This document shows, in pieces, positions 1 through 7,648 of a DNA stretch of 19,485 nucleotides; position 1 is the first letter of the stretch, and every line of letters starts with the position of its first letter. The stretch comes from an uncultured Campylobacter sp. (GTDB lineage: Bacteria; Campylobacterota; Campylobacteria; Campylobacterales; Campylobacteraceae), in assembly GCF_937890585.1 (NCBI RefSeq), contig NZ_CALACG010000075.1, forward strand, positions 1 through 19,485, read 5' to 3'. The notes beneath the pieces are model-generated. The model was not told the origin of the DNA. It saw only the letters and a program-made list of their open reading frames with translations, and did not search any database. The position numbers were made by a program, and so were the translations under genes.

Positions 1-514
1 CTCTTTTGTAGTCGATTTGTTCATTTTCGTTTGCATGAATGGCAAGAAATTTGTTTTTATATCTTTTATCGCAGGTGACATCGGCCTTACAAAACTGCTC
101 CAAAAATGGTGGCAACTTAAAATATACAGCCTCATTTTCATCACTAAATTCGATCTCAAACGTGCAAAGCCCATTTAAGCCCTCTTTAAAAATATCGATG
201 TTGCAGGGATTATTATTTAGCCGAAAAATGTATCTATCTTTTGTAATGACGTGTCCAATGCGGTTTTTTAGAGCCTTTTTAAACTCCGCCTTTTCACAAA
301 ATTCCTCATTTTCTTCTCTTATAAGATCTTTGCCAACCTTGATCGTTTTTATAAATTTACCCTCTTCACTTCTGAAGCGGATCTCTTCATTTTGCGTGAT
401 CTTGGTGTAAAACTGAGAAATTTCAAGGTGCTTAAAAACTACTCCAGCATCTTTTAGAAAATCTAGAATTTGAGAATTTTTGAGTAAAAATTTACGCTCT
501 ATCTCCAAACCCAC
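1..514 (-). CDS. CYTH-domain protein, 3' end beyond the window (partial)
   Basis: Translating the minus strand from GTG at 514 gives 171 residues open to the window edge. The CYTH superfamily (adenylate cyclase CyaB/thiamine triphosphatase fold, in bacteria mostly inorganic triphosphatases) is shown by the N-terminal ExExK signature (E4, E6, K8), basic residues of the triphosphate tunnel (R46, R48, K56, K59, K92, R94), D107, the FEIEF strand (E120, E122) and the late DKRYKNKFLA stretch (K150). The GTG start is preceded by GGAG six bases upstream, an in-frame TAA lies at 542-544, and the overlapping ATG at 516 stops after five codons, so GTG is the only sensible start. Many bacterial relatives carry a C-terminal CHAD domain binding polyphosphate; that part would lie outside the window. 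Substrate is not predictable here. It stands behind its own likely promoter, separated from perR by a strong terminator. Confidence 0.85.
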   Translation of the reverse strand, partial: MGLEIERKFLLKNSQILDFLKDAGVVFKHLEISQFYTKITQNEEIRFRSEEGKFIKTIKVGKDLIREENEEFCEKAEFKKALKNRIGHVITKDRYIFRLNNNPCNIDIFKEGLNGLCTFEIEFSDENEAVYFKLPPFLEQFCKADVTCDKRYKNKFLAIHANENEQIDYKR

Positions 515-538
515 ATTTTTCTCCGAAATTTTTTGTTT

Positions 539-544
539 ATTTTA
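539..544 (-). promoter_or_regulatory. Probable -10 element of the CYTH gene
   Basis: Minus-strand TAAAAT preceded directly by TTGC makes an extended -10 of the kind used by Campylobacter sigma-70, which relies little on a -35 box. A start near 532 would give a leader of about 18 nt carrying the GGAG ribosome site. Prediction by eye only. Confidence 0.4.
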
Positions 545-617
545 GCAAGTTAGTGCTTAAAATAATGAGAAAGATGCTAATTTCAGGCTTGTTTGAAGTG
601 TTTTATGAAGAAAAATA

Positions 618-650
618 AAAATTTATGTTGCATAATGCAACATAAATTTT
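618..650 (-). terminator. Perfect 16-bp inverted repeat, likely intrinsic terminator after perR
   Basis: Two 16-base arms (618-633 and 635-650) are exact reverse complements around a single central base. As RNA on the minus strand this folds to a 15-bp stem with a TTA loop, the first base lying three bases past the perR stop codon, followed by TATTTTTC as a U-rich tail. This fits an intrinsic terminator. The stem is AT-rich at its base and GC-containing at its top. Because the repeat is perfect and lies about 75 bases upstream of the CYTH promoter, a second role as a protein-binding operator cannot be excluded. Confidence 0.7.
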
Positions 651-653
651 GCC

Positions 654-1064
654 TTATCGGCAGTGTTTACAGCTCTTTACGCTAGCAACGATATTTAGGC
701 GCTCGATGATGTTACCGATCTTTTTTTCAAGCGCTTCTTGGTATTTGCCAAGCTCTGAGTCATCATAGCTCATATCCTCGACGCTACCGCAGTTTTCGCA
801 AACCACGTGGATGTGTGGATGCTCGTAAATATCGTATCTCGCCTTTTGATTGACGATATTTACTTCAACCACTAACCCCTCGTCTTTTAGAGTGTTTAGG
901 TTTTTATAGACAGTTGCGAGCGAAACTGATGGATTTTCTTTCAAAATTTCATCATAAAGCTCATCGATCGTTGGATGTGTGTGACGATCAAGAATTCTCA
1001 AAACGCTAAGACGCTGCGGCGTTACTTTAAGCCCAGACTGTTTTAGCAACGATACATATTGCAT
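654..1064 (-). CDS. perR: Peroxide-responsive Fur-family repressor PerR
   Basis: A 136-residue Fur-family metalloregulator: N-terminal winged helix (about 1-80, with the SLATVYKNL recognition helix) and C-terminal dimerisation domain. Each Bacillus subtilis PerR sensor ligand has a counterpart at a constant offset of seven: H30 (H37), D78 (D85), H84 (H91), H86 (H93), D97 (D104). The structural zinc site is C89, C92, C132, C135. Aspartate at position 97, where Fur has glutamate, favours PerR over Fur. In Campylobacter PerR represses oxidative-stress genes such as katA and ahpC (family knowledge). The start has AGGGGA five bases upstream. The gene follows dxs by 71 bases and has its own likely promoter; autoregulation is plausible but inferred. 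A Fur paralogue is the main alternative. Confidence 0.92.
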   Translation of the reverse strand: MQYVSLLKQSGLKVTPQRLSVLRILDRHTHPTIDELYDEILKENPSVSLATVYKNLNTLKDEGLVVEVNIVNQKARYDIYEHPHIHVVCENCGSVEDMSYDDSELGKYQEALEKKIGNIIERLNIVASVKSCKHCR

Positions 1065-1083
1065 AATTTTCCCCTATACAAAT

Positions 1084-1104
1084 TTTTGCTTTATGCTAGC
1101 AAAA
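1084..1104. repeat. 7-bp inverted repeat across the perR -10 region
   Basis: TTTTGCT (1084-1090) and AGCAAAA (1098-1104) are exact reverse complements separated by seven bases; the middle also contains the palindrome TGCTAGCA. No U-run follows on the minus strand, so this is a poor terminator for dxs. It overlaps the proposed perR -10 and could be an operator or chance in AT-rich DNA. Confidence 0.35.
1093..1098 (-). promoter_or_regulatory. Probable -10 element of perR
   Basis: Minus-strand TAGCAT preceded by TTTTGC resembles the extended -10 of Campylobacter sigma-70 promoters. A start near 1086 would leave a leader of about 22 nt. Upstream, 1105-1135 is almost pure A/T with short imperfect inverted repeats of the ATTAAT type, the sort of sequence in which a PerR operator would be expected; no exact box can be fixed by eye. 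Confidence 0.35.
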
Positions 1105-1135
1105 GTAATATTAAACGTTTCTTTATTAAATGATA

Positions 1136-2962
1136 TTAATTATTCTCTAGTAATTTTTGGGTAATTTGCTCAGCGCTTATGCCAAGGCTCTTTTCGACCT
1201 CAGCTGTCGAGCCATGCTGGATAAATTTATCATCATACTCGAAGCTAACAACGCTTACATTTGATATGCCATTTTCTTGTAAAAAGGCACTTACGATCTC
1301 GCCAACACCGCCTTTTTTAGCGCTATCGCTAAAGATATACCACTTTTTAGTGCGTTTCGCAAGATCCAGTAAAAGCTCACTATCAAGCGGTTTTACAAAG
1401 ACTAGATCGACAAGGATAGCTTCAAGCTTGCCAGCTAGTAAATTTCTAACCAAATTTGCCTTGCCAACGCCATTACCATAGCCTAAAAATGCGGTCTCAC
1501 TCTTTGCGTCAGCCAAAATTTCACCCTTGCCAAACTTAAGCGGTTTAGCTTTAAACTCATCCCTTAAAATAAACGCCCCACGCGGATATCTAAACGCGCC
1601 AACACCCTTATAAGAGTAGGCAAATTCCATAACATTTTTCATGCTCTCTTCGCACCTTGGAGCAAAAAGAACCATGTTTGGCACAGCGTTTAAAAAGCTG
1701 ATATCAAAAGCACCCTGATGCGTTTCGCCGTCCTCACCCACGATGCCTGCCCTATCCATCGCAAATGTGATGTTTAAATTTAATATAGAAGCGTCGTGAA
1801 TGACCTGATCGTAGGCTCTTTGCATAAAGGTCGAGTATATCGCAACAAATGGCTTAAAGCCCTCTTTTGCCATGGCCGACATAGATGTAACTGCGTGCTG
1901 CTCGGCTATCGCCACGTCCCAAAAGCGGTCTGGAAACTCATGTATGAGCGCGTCCATACCAGTGCCTGTTGGCATCGCAGCCGTTACGCCAACGATATCG
2001 CTGTGCTCTCTTGCCATCTTTAAAAGCTGCTCGCTAAAGATCGCCGTGGCTGACTTGTTTGACTGTCTTTTTATAAATTCGCCACTTTTTAGATCAAACG
2101 GCCCAACTCCGTGCCAATTTTCATAGTAACCCTCGGCAAATTCATACCCTTTGCCCTTTAGCGTCTGCACGTGCACGATGACTGGTTTTTTCATATTTTT
2201 AGCAGTTTCAAATGTACTAAGAAGCGCTGAAAGGTCGTGTCCATCGACTGGGCCTATGTACTCAAGCCCAAGCTCTTCAAAAAACATACCAGGAGTGATG
2301 AGCCTGATGCCCTCCTCCATGCGTCTAGCCATATAGGCTGCGGAGTCTGGCATGTAGCTTAAAAAGCGCTCAACCCTGCCTTTAAATTTTTGATAAAACT
2401 GCCCTGCCATCATCTGGCTTAGATACTTGCTAAGTGCGCCTATTGGCTTACTTATACTCATCTCATTGTCGTTTAGGATGATGACGCAAGGATATTTTCT
2501 ATCCCCCAGCTCATTTAGTGCCTCATACGCCATGCCGCCACTTAGTGAGCCATCGCCTATGACAGCTACTGGCAAGCGCTCTTCATTTTTTAGTTTGATC
2601 GCCTTTGCAGCGCCAACTGCTAGTGAAATGGACGTTGAGCTATGGCCTGCCACAAAGTAGTCAAATTTACTCTCGCTTGGCTTTGTGTAGCCGCTGATAC
2701 CGTTAAATTTTCTAAGCGTATCAAAGCTATCCCAGCGCCCAGTTAGTAGCTTGTGCGCGTAGCTTTGGTGGCTCACGTCAAAAATAAACGGATCTTTTGT
2801 AACGTCAAAAATTTTATGCATCGCGACAATGATCTCGACTGCGCCGATATTTGAGCTAAGATGACCGCCATTTTTGCTAACGGTGGATAGAATTTTATCT
2901 CTGATGTCGTGGCAAAGTGCGTTTAGCTCATCGACATTTAGGCTTTTAACGTCTTTATTCAT
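1136..2962 (-). CDS. dxs: 1-deoxy-D-xylulose-5-phosphate synthase
   Basis: Condenses pyruvate and glyceraldehyde 3-phosphate to DXP with thiamine diphosphate, the first step of the MEP isoprenoid route, which also supplies DXP for thiamine and pyridoxal synthesis; cytosolic. At 608 residues it is of normal length. Visible motifs are the N-terminal HQSYAHKLLTGR stretch (65-76), the cofactor and magnesium motif from GDG (136-138) to NDN (164-166), the catalytic glutamate in AEQHAV (E354) and the DRAGIVGEDGETHQG signature (403-417) of the pyrimidine-binding domain. A C-terminal transketolase-type domain follows. The ATG overlaps the last 8 nt of fliH, so the two are translationally coupled, an arrangement also known in Campylobacter jejuni. 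Confidence 0.97.
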   Translation of the reverse strand: MNKDVKSLNVDELNALCHDIRDKILSTVSKNGGHLSSNIGAVEIIVAMHKIFDVTKDPFIFDVSHQSYAHKLLTGRWDSFDTLRKFNGISGYTKPSESKFDYFVAGHSSTSISLAVGAAKAIKLKNEERLPVAVIGDGSLSGGMAYEALNELGDRKYPCVIILNDNEMSISKPIGALSKYLSQMMAGQFYQKFKGRVERFLSYMPDSAAYMARRMEEGIRLITPGMFFEELGLEYIGPVDGHDLSALLSTFETAKNMKKPVIVHVQTLKGKGYEFAEGYYENWHGVGPFDLKSGEFIKRQSNKSATAIFSEQLLKMAREHSDIVGVTAAMPTGTGMDALIHEFPDRFWDVAIAEQHAVTSMSAMAKEGFKPFVAIYSTFMQRAYDQVIHDASILNLNITFAMDRAGIVGEDGETHQGAFDISFLNAVPNMVLFAPRCEESMKNVMEFAYSYKGVGAFRYPRGAFILRDEFKAKPLKFGKGEILADAKSETAFLGYGNGVGKANLVRNLLAGKLEAILVDLVFVKPLDSELLLDLAKRTKKWYIFSDSAKKGGVGEIVSAFLQENGISNVSVVSFEYDDKFIQHGSTAEVEKSLGISAEQITQKLLENN

Positions 2963-3821
2963 TATTTACCAGCATTTTTAGCTTCTCAAGCCTTGTTTGC
3001 ATCGTCGCGTCGATGTTTCCGCCCTCGCTTATTATCACCACGCCACCTTTGCTTATGGCATCATCAGCGCTTACTTTTACGCGTTCGTTTTTACTAAACT
3101 GCTCTTTTAGATAGTCGCTATCTTCAGGATTAACGCGAATTTCTATATTTTTTACGTCGCTTAGCTCTTTTATAAGCGAATTTGCTAGGTGATGAGCAAT
3201 CTGGCTAGATGCGCTTGACACCTCTTTTTCTATCACCTCTTTTGCGATCTTTATCGCAGTTTGGCCAAGCTCTTCCTCGCTCTTTTTCAAAAACTCATCA
3301 AATTTAGCGTACTGCTCATCTAACTTTGCAGCTGAAGCGCTAAATTTAGCCTCAAGCTCTTTTATCTTTGCCTCATTTGCAGCGTTTGTTTGAGCGATGC
3401 CTTCGTTTTTGCCATCCTCTTTTGCACGAGAAATTTCAGCTTCAAGACGTTTTGCAAATTCGCTCTCTTGATTTTCTATTTGCATTTGAAGCTTGATGAT
3501 ATTGCTGCTTAGCTCATCTGTCTTTTTAAGCAGCTCCTCGACAAAGCTAGAGTCAAATCCAGGCTGGTGAGCTTGGCTATTTTGAGACTGAGGCGCAAAG
3601 TGATTTTGCATGTTTGGTTGCACTGGGTGCGGCATCTGAGGTGCGAAATTTTCACCACCTTGCTCTAAGCTTTGTTCATTTAGCTCTTCACTAAGATTAT
3701 TTTCTTCTATCAAAACAGGTGCGCTATCTTGGGCTCTTTCGTTACTTCCAAGCACCTTAAATCTATAATTTTCTATAAAGTGAGTTGATGAATTCTCACC
3801 AGTTATTACGCTACTTTTCAT
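2955..3821 (-). CDS. fliH: Flagellar export ATPase regulator FliH
   Basis: FliH binds the flagellar type III export ATPase FliI and anchors it to the rotor (FliN) at the cytoplasmic face of the export gate. The 288-residue protein has a divergent N-terminus, a Gln/Pro/Asn-rich segment (about 45-88), a charged coiled coil (about 92-185) and the conserved FliH/YscL C-terminal domain (about 186-288), recognisable from KIAKEVIEKE (191-200) and the SKGGVVIISEGGNIDATMQ stretch (257-275). The order coiled coil then globular C-terminus, and the place directly after fliF and fliG, fix the call; sequence alone is less decisive because FliH is poorly conserved. Its ATG overlaps the fliG stop by 4 nt (ATGA), and its own end overlaps dxs by 8 nt. 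Confidence 0.9.
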   Translation of the reverse strand: MKSSVITGENSSTHFIENYRFKVLGSNERAQDSAPVLIEENNLSEELNEQSLEQGGENFAPQMPHPVQPNMQNHFAPQSQNSQAHQPGFDSSFVEELLKKTDELSSNIIKLQMQIENQESEFAKRLEAEISRAKEDGKNEGIAQTNAANEAKIKELEAKFSASAAKLDEQYAKFDEFLKKSEEELGQTAIKIAKEVIEKEVSSASSQIAHHLANSLIKELSDVKNIEIRVNPEDSDYLKEQFSKNERVKVSADDAISKGGVVIISEGGNIDATMQTRLEKLKMLVNNE

Positions 3822-4849
3822 TCTATCATCTCATCTGCTTCGCCAACTTGGAAGATACCTTGTTCAGCTAGGCCTTGAACGACCTCGACTATGCGTCTTT
3901 GCGCCTCTTCAACGTCTTTTACACGCACAGCGCCAAGGTATTGCATCTCCTCTTTAAAGGCTTCAGCCGCACGCTGAGACATATTTGATAAAAATTTCTC
4001 CTTAATACCATCACTGGCACCTTTAAATGCGATCATAAGGTCTTTTTTATCAACATTTTTGAGAATTTCTCTAATCGCAGTTGCATTAAGGTTACTAATA
4101 TCCTCAAAGGTAAACATAAGCTCTTTGATCGTTGTAGCAAGCTTATCATCGCTTTGTTCGATGCGCTCGATAGTACTTTTACTAGCTTTTTGACCAAGTC
4201 TGTTAAGTACTTCTGCCACAGCCCTTGGGCCTCCAACCTCGACCTTGTAAGATGTAAGGCTCTCAAGTTTGCCCTCAAGCACGGTTGAGACACGCTTGAT
4301 GACTGATGGGCTGATCTCACCGAGGTTTGCCATCCTGATCACCACCTCGCTTCTTAACTCATCTGAGAAAAAGCTTAGCGTCTCGGCAGCACTTGTTGAG
4401 TCCATGTGGGCAAGTATTAGTGCGATAGTTTGAGGATGCTCATTTACGATGAAGTCTGCAAGCTGTTGTGGCTTTATCTTATCAAGATAGCCAAAGCTCT
4501 TTGAGTTTTCCATGCTTTTAGCAAGCTTGTCTAAAATTTTCTGAGCAGCCTCTGGGCCAAATGTGCGGTATAAAATTTCTTTTGCATACTCTAAGCCGCC
4601 GCTTCTCATATATTGGTTTGACTGCATGAGAGCGTAAAATTCTTCCAAAATAGCGCCTGCCACTTGCTTGTCTATATTTTTTGCAGTTGCTATGTAGCCT
4701 GAAATTTCAGTAATAATATCAACATCCATATGTGAAAATATAAGGCTCGTCGCCTCTTCACCAAGCTGGATCAGTAAAATAGCGATCTTTTCAGGCATTG
4801 AAAGATCATCATATATCATCTTTTGCTTATCGGTTAGTTTTATAGACAT
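3818..4849 (-). CDS. fliG: Flagellar motor switch protein FliG
   Basis: FliG is the rotor ring protein that binds FliF at its N-terminus and interacts with the stator through its C-terminal charged helix. From the ATG at 4849 it has 343 residues, the usual length. Motifs visible are the middle-domain EHPQ (137-140), the GGPRAVAEVLN stretch (206-216), a hinge motif resembling MFxF (245-248), and the charged torque region with the MSQRAAEAFKEEM helix (290-302). A TTG one codon upstream would extend it, but ATG has AAGGA at good spacing and overlaps the fliF stop by one base (TGATG), so ATG is preferred. Located between fliF and fliH in an obvious translationally coupled flagellar set. Confidence 0.97.
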   Translation of the reverse strand: MSIKLTDKQKMIYDDLSMPEKIAILLIQLGEEATSLIFSHMDVDIITEISGYIATAKNIDKQVAGAILEEFYALMQSNQYMRSGGLEYAKEILYRTFGPEAAQKILDKLAKSMENSKSFGYLDKIKPQQLADFIVNEHPQTIALILAHMDSTSAAETLSFFSDELRSEVVIRMANLGEISPSVIKRVSTVLEGKLESLTSYKVEVGGPRAVAEVLNRLGQKASKSTIERIEQSDDKLATTIKELMFTFEDISNLNATAIREILKNVDKKDLMIAFKGASDGIKEKFLSNMSQRAAEAFKEEMQYLGAVRVKDVEEAQRRIVEVVQGLAEQGIFQVGEADEMIE

Positions 4850-6546
4850 CAAATTTCCTTACGCATGTTAAAGTCACTATCGTTTTTAACCATATCTTGG
4901 AGTAAATTTGAAATTTCCTCGCTTCGCTCAGTAACTATAATCTTCATTTTTTCAAGAAGAACATCGTATTTTAACTCGTCCTCGTTAAATTCACCACCAA
5001 GGCCAAGCTGCTCCTCGACCTTCTTACGAGCGGCTTTAAATTTCTCGAGCGTATCTTCTGCATCCATCTCGATCTCTTCAAGATCGTCCTGGGCTTGCTC
5101 TTCTTTCTCTTTCGTCTCCTCAAGCATTTTTTGCATAAATGGCACGATGACCTTTTTGTAGAAAAAGTAGAGTAAAAGAAGTGCAAAAACGTATTTTAAT
5201 AGCGGTAAAAACGGCATTACATAATTATTTAAGAGCCCATCCATTCTTTCGCCAGCGCTTACGTCTTTACCAGTTTTAAACTCAAAGTTATCAAGGCTAA
5301 CCTCGTCGCCCCTGCTTTGGTTGTAGCCGATTGATTGTTTGATCAAATTTGTGATCGAATCTCTTTGCTCTTTTGTAAGTGGAGTAAATTCTAGCTCGCC
5401 AGTCGGCTTGCCATCTTTATCCTTTTTACTCTGATAAAGCCCGTCTATAACGACAGCTGCGCTCACTCTGTTGATACTAGCAAACTGCCCTTTGACATTT
5501 GTCACTTTCTTTGAAATTTCGTAGTTTGTCTGCTGCGAGCTCTTGTTATACTGCTCTCTTAAAGTGCTGTCATCTAGCCCTTGAACAGGACCTATGTTAC
5601 TAACCGCACCTGGTACGCCACCCACTTCATTTGGAGATGAGCCTTGGCGTTTTTCCTCGATATTACTCTCGCTTCTAACGACGTTATTTGGGTCATAAAC
5701 CTCGCTTTTTGTATCTTTTTTATCAAAGTCAAAGTCGATATTTACCTTTGCTACGACCTTATCTGCCCCGCCTACGATTGGGGCTAAAACATTTACTATC
5801 TTTTGCTCGTAGTTGTTTTCAAACTCGCGCTTATAGCGGATCTGCTGAGCTATGGCGTCACTATCAAACTCTCCGTCCTCATCGCCAAGCGCAACGCCGT
5901 CTTGATTTACTATTTTGACATTTTCAGTGCTTAAATTTGTAACAGAGGCCGCCACAAGGTTTTTAATGCCAAAAATTTGCTTCGCGCTTAAATTAACCCC
6001 TGGCTTTAGCTCGACTACGATCGAGGCCGTTGGCAGCGACTGGCGCTCGGTAAATACACTCTCTTTAGGTATTGCGATACGAACGGTCGCTTTTTGGATA
6101 GACGAGAGGCTCTCTATCGTTCTAGCTAGCTCGCCCTCAAGCGCTCTTTGAAATTTAACCCTTTGCTCGGCATCTGTTGCGCCAAATTCTTGCTTGTCAA
6201 AAATTTCAAAACCGATCTTGCTCTCTTTTGGTATGCCAAGCGTTGCAACCGCGATACGCTCTTTATAGACATCGCTCGTTGGCACAAGGATAGTGCCTTC
6301 ATTTGCTAGTTTATACTTTATGCCATCTTTATTTAGCTGATCGACTATTAGCGCTGAGTCGCTTGGGCTGATGTTTTCAAAAAGGACGCTGTAACCTGAA
6401 AAATTTTCTGTTTTATTTTTGTAAAGTGTTAAAAATACCAAAAACGCCACAACAAGGACTATCGAGCCACCTGCGACGATCTTTTGCTTTAGCGAAAGCT
6501 TTTGGTAAATTTGACTTATTTGATGAAGTAATGCCTTAAAATCCAT
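4849..6546 (-). CDS. fliF: Flagellar MS-ring protein FliF
   Basis: FliF forms the MS-ring in the inner membrane, the platform on which the flagellar rotor and export gate assemble. The 565-residue protein has the expected layout: a short cytoplasmic N-terminus, a first transmembrane helix (about 23-42), a large periplasmic part with ring-building motifs (about 50-440, including the variable linker around 285-345), a second transmembrane helix (about 443-463) and an acidic cytoplasmic tail rich in coiled coil. The last 35 or so residues, ending in NMRKEI, are the FliG-binding segment, consistent with fliG being next and overlapping by one base. It starts 4 nt after the hisC stop with a GTAGGGA site placed unusually close to the ATG (two bases between AGGG and ATG), suggesting help from coupled translation. 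Confidence 0.97.
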   Translation of the reverse strand: MDFKALLHQISQIYQKLSLKQKIVAGGSIVLVVAFLVFLTLYKNKTENFSGYSVLFENISPSDSALIVDQLNKDGIKYKLANEGTILVPTSDVYKERIAVATLGIPKESKIGFEIFDKQEFGATDAEQRVKFQRALEGELARTIESLSSIQKATVRIAIPKESVFTERQSLPTASIVVELKPGVNLSAKQIFGIKNLVAASVTNLSTENVKIVNQDGVALGDEDGEFDSDAIAQQIRYKREFENNYEQKIVNVLAPIVGGADKVVAKVNIDFDFDKKDTKSEVYDPNNVVRSESNIEEKRQGSSPNEVGGVPGAVSNIGPVQGLDDSTLREQYNKSSQQTNYEISKKVTNVKGQFASINRVSAAVVIDGLYQSKKDKDGKPTGELEFTPLTKEQRDSITNLIKQSIGYNQSRGDEVSLDNFEFKTGKDVSAGERMDGLLNNYVMPFLPLLKYVFALLLLYFFYKKVIVPFMQKMLEETKEKEEQAQDDLEEIEMDAEDTLEKFKAARKKVEEQLGLGGEFNEDELKYDVLLEKMKIIVTERSEEISNLLQDMVKNDSDFNMRKEI

Positions 6547-6550
6547 ATCC

Positions 6551-7648
6551 CTACTTTAAAATTTGCTTTAGCTCTTCAAAAACTCTATCGTTTTGCCACG
6601 CTTGGCCGATGGTTATTCTCACCGCATTTAAGGCGTAGCTTTTTAAATCTCGTAAAATTATACCTTTTTTTAACATCTTTTCACATATCTGGCTTGATTT
6701 TGGCTCATTAAATTTAAATGTGATGAAATTTGTATAGCTTGGGATAAACTCTATGCCGTTTTGCTCTGCAAATTCCTCATATCTTTTCATCTGCTCGAAG
6801 TTATTTTTCATAGTTTTTTGCACAAACTCATTATCTTTTAGCGCCACGATCGCCGCTCTTAAGCTTGGAGTCGTGATATTAAAAGGAGCTCTTAGCTTTG
6901 AAAGCGCACCTATGATCTCTTCGTTTGCCACGCCGTATCCCACGCGCATGCCGCCAAGTGCGTAGGCCTTTGAAAAAGTGCCAAGATAGATTACATTTTT
7001 AAGTTTTGCCACCTCGCTTGGTTTTATCTCTTTTTTAGCGTCTTTAAATTTAGCAAAGTCATTGTAGGCGCAGTCAAGCACCACAAGCGTGTTTTCATCG
7101 ACTTTTTCTATAAATTTAAAAATCTCTTCAGCGTCCAAGCACTCGCCCAAAGGGTTGTTTGGCATACATAGAAAAATGACTGAAATTTCATCTTTTTTGG
7201 CGTTATAAATTTCTAAAAACTCACCTAGATCATGCTCCAAGCTCTTTGTGCGGTAAATTTTAGCCCCCGTTTTCTTTGCGTAAATTTCATACATCGCAAA
7301 TGTCACACCAGCCATCAAAACGCCACTTTGTTTGTTTGCCTTTGCGTGCAACACGTACTCTATAATCTGGTCGCTTCCAGAGCCGATGATTAGATTTTTG
7401 CTAGTTACGCCAAATTTCTTAGCCAGCCCCTCTTTTAGCTCAAAGTAGCTATCGTCTGGATAGAGATGTGCGTTTTTAGCGACCTCTTTTAGCGCCTCTT
7501 CTATGCGTTTGCTAGTGCCAAAAGGATTTTCATTGCTCGCTAGCTTTATCACATCTTTTGCATCGATGCCAAACTCTCTAACCACAAGCTCGATCGGCTT
7601 TCCAGCCTCGTAATTTACTAGATCGTCTAAAAAATCATTAAATTTCAT
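6551..7648 (-). CDS. hisC: Histidinol-phosphate aminotransferase
   Basis: A PLP-dependent class I/II aminotransferase of 365 residues that converts imidazole-acetol phosphate and glutamate to histidinol phosphate. Seen are SNENPFG (38-44), HLYPDD (61-66), the PNNPLG motif (163-168), and the PLP lysine K227 in [16 protein letters not shown]. The tail contains the phosphate-binding RITIGQ. A GTG one codon upstream (7651) would overlap the pheA stop by four bases; ATG at 7648 shares one base with it (TGATG) and lies better spaced from GGAG, so it is chosen. As in other epsilonproteobacteria it sits away from the other his genes, beside pheA; relatives can act on aromatic amino acids, so a double role with the phenylalanine pathway is possible but not shown. 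Confidence 0.93.
   Translation of the reverse strand: MKFNDFLDDLVNYEAGKPIELVVREFGIDAKDVIKLASNENPFGTSKRIEEALKEVAKNAHLYPDDSYFELKEGLAKKFGVTSKNLIIGSGSDQIIEYVLHAKANKQSGVLMAGVTFAMYEIYAKKTGAKIYRTKSLEHDLGEFLEIYNAKKDEISVIFLCMPNNPLGECLDAEEIFKFIEKVDENTLVVLDCAYNDFAKFKDAKKEIKPSEVAKLKNVIYLGTFSKAYALGGMRVGYGVANEEIIGALSKLRAPFNITTPSLRAAIVALKDNEFVQKTMKNNFEQMKRYEEFAEQNGIEFIPSYTNFITFKFNEPKSSQICEKMLKKGIILRDLKSYALNAVRITIGQAWQNDRVFEELKQILK

Noticed and set aside
39..410. A 123-codon plus-strand open frame at the left edge
   Set aside because: It lies opposite the CYTH coding sequence, whose motifs on the minus strand are unmistakable; it is low-complexity Ser/Phe/Leu text.
654..1064. Naming the regulator Fur
   Set aside because: D97 in place of the Fur glutamate and the ligand-by-ligand match to PerR, plus the dxs neighbour, fit PerR better.
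1084..1104. Hairpin as terminator of dxs
   Set aside because: The stem has only two GC pairs and is not followed by a U-run; the segment overlaps the probable perR promoter instead.
4033..4320. A 95-codon minus-strand frame inside fliG
   Set aside because: It is an alternative frame of a conserved gene, with no ribosome site and no family features.
4850..4852. TTG start for fliG one codon upstream of ATG
   Set aside because: The ATG has better spacing from AAGGA and forms the common TGATG junction with fliF.
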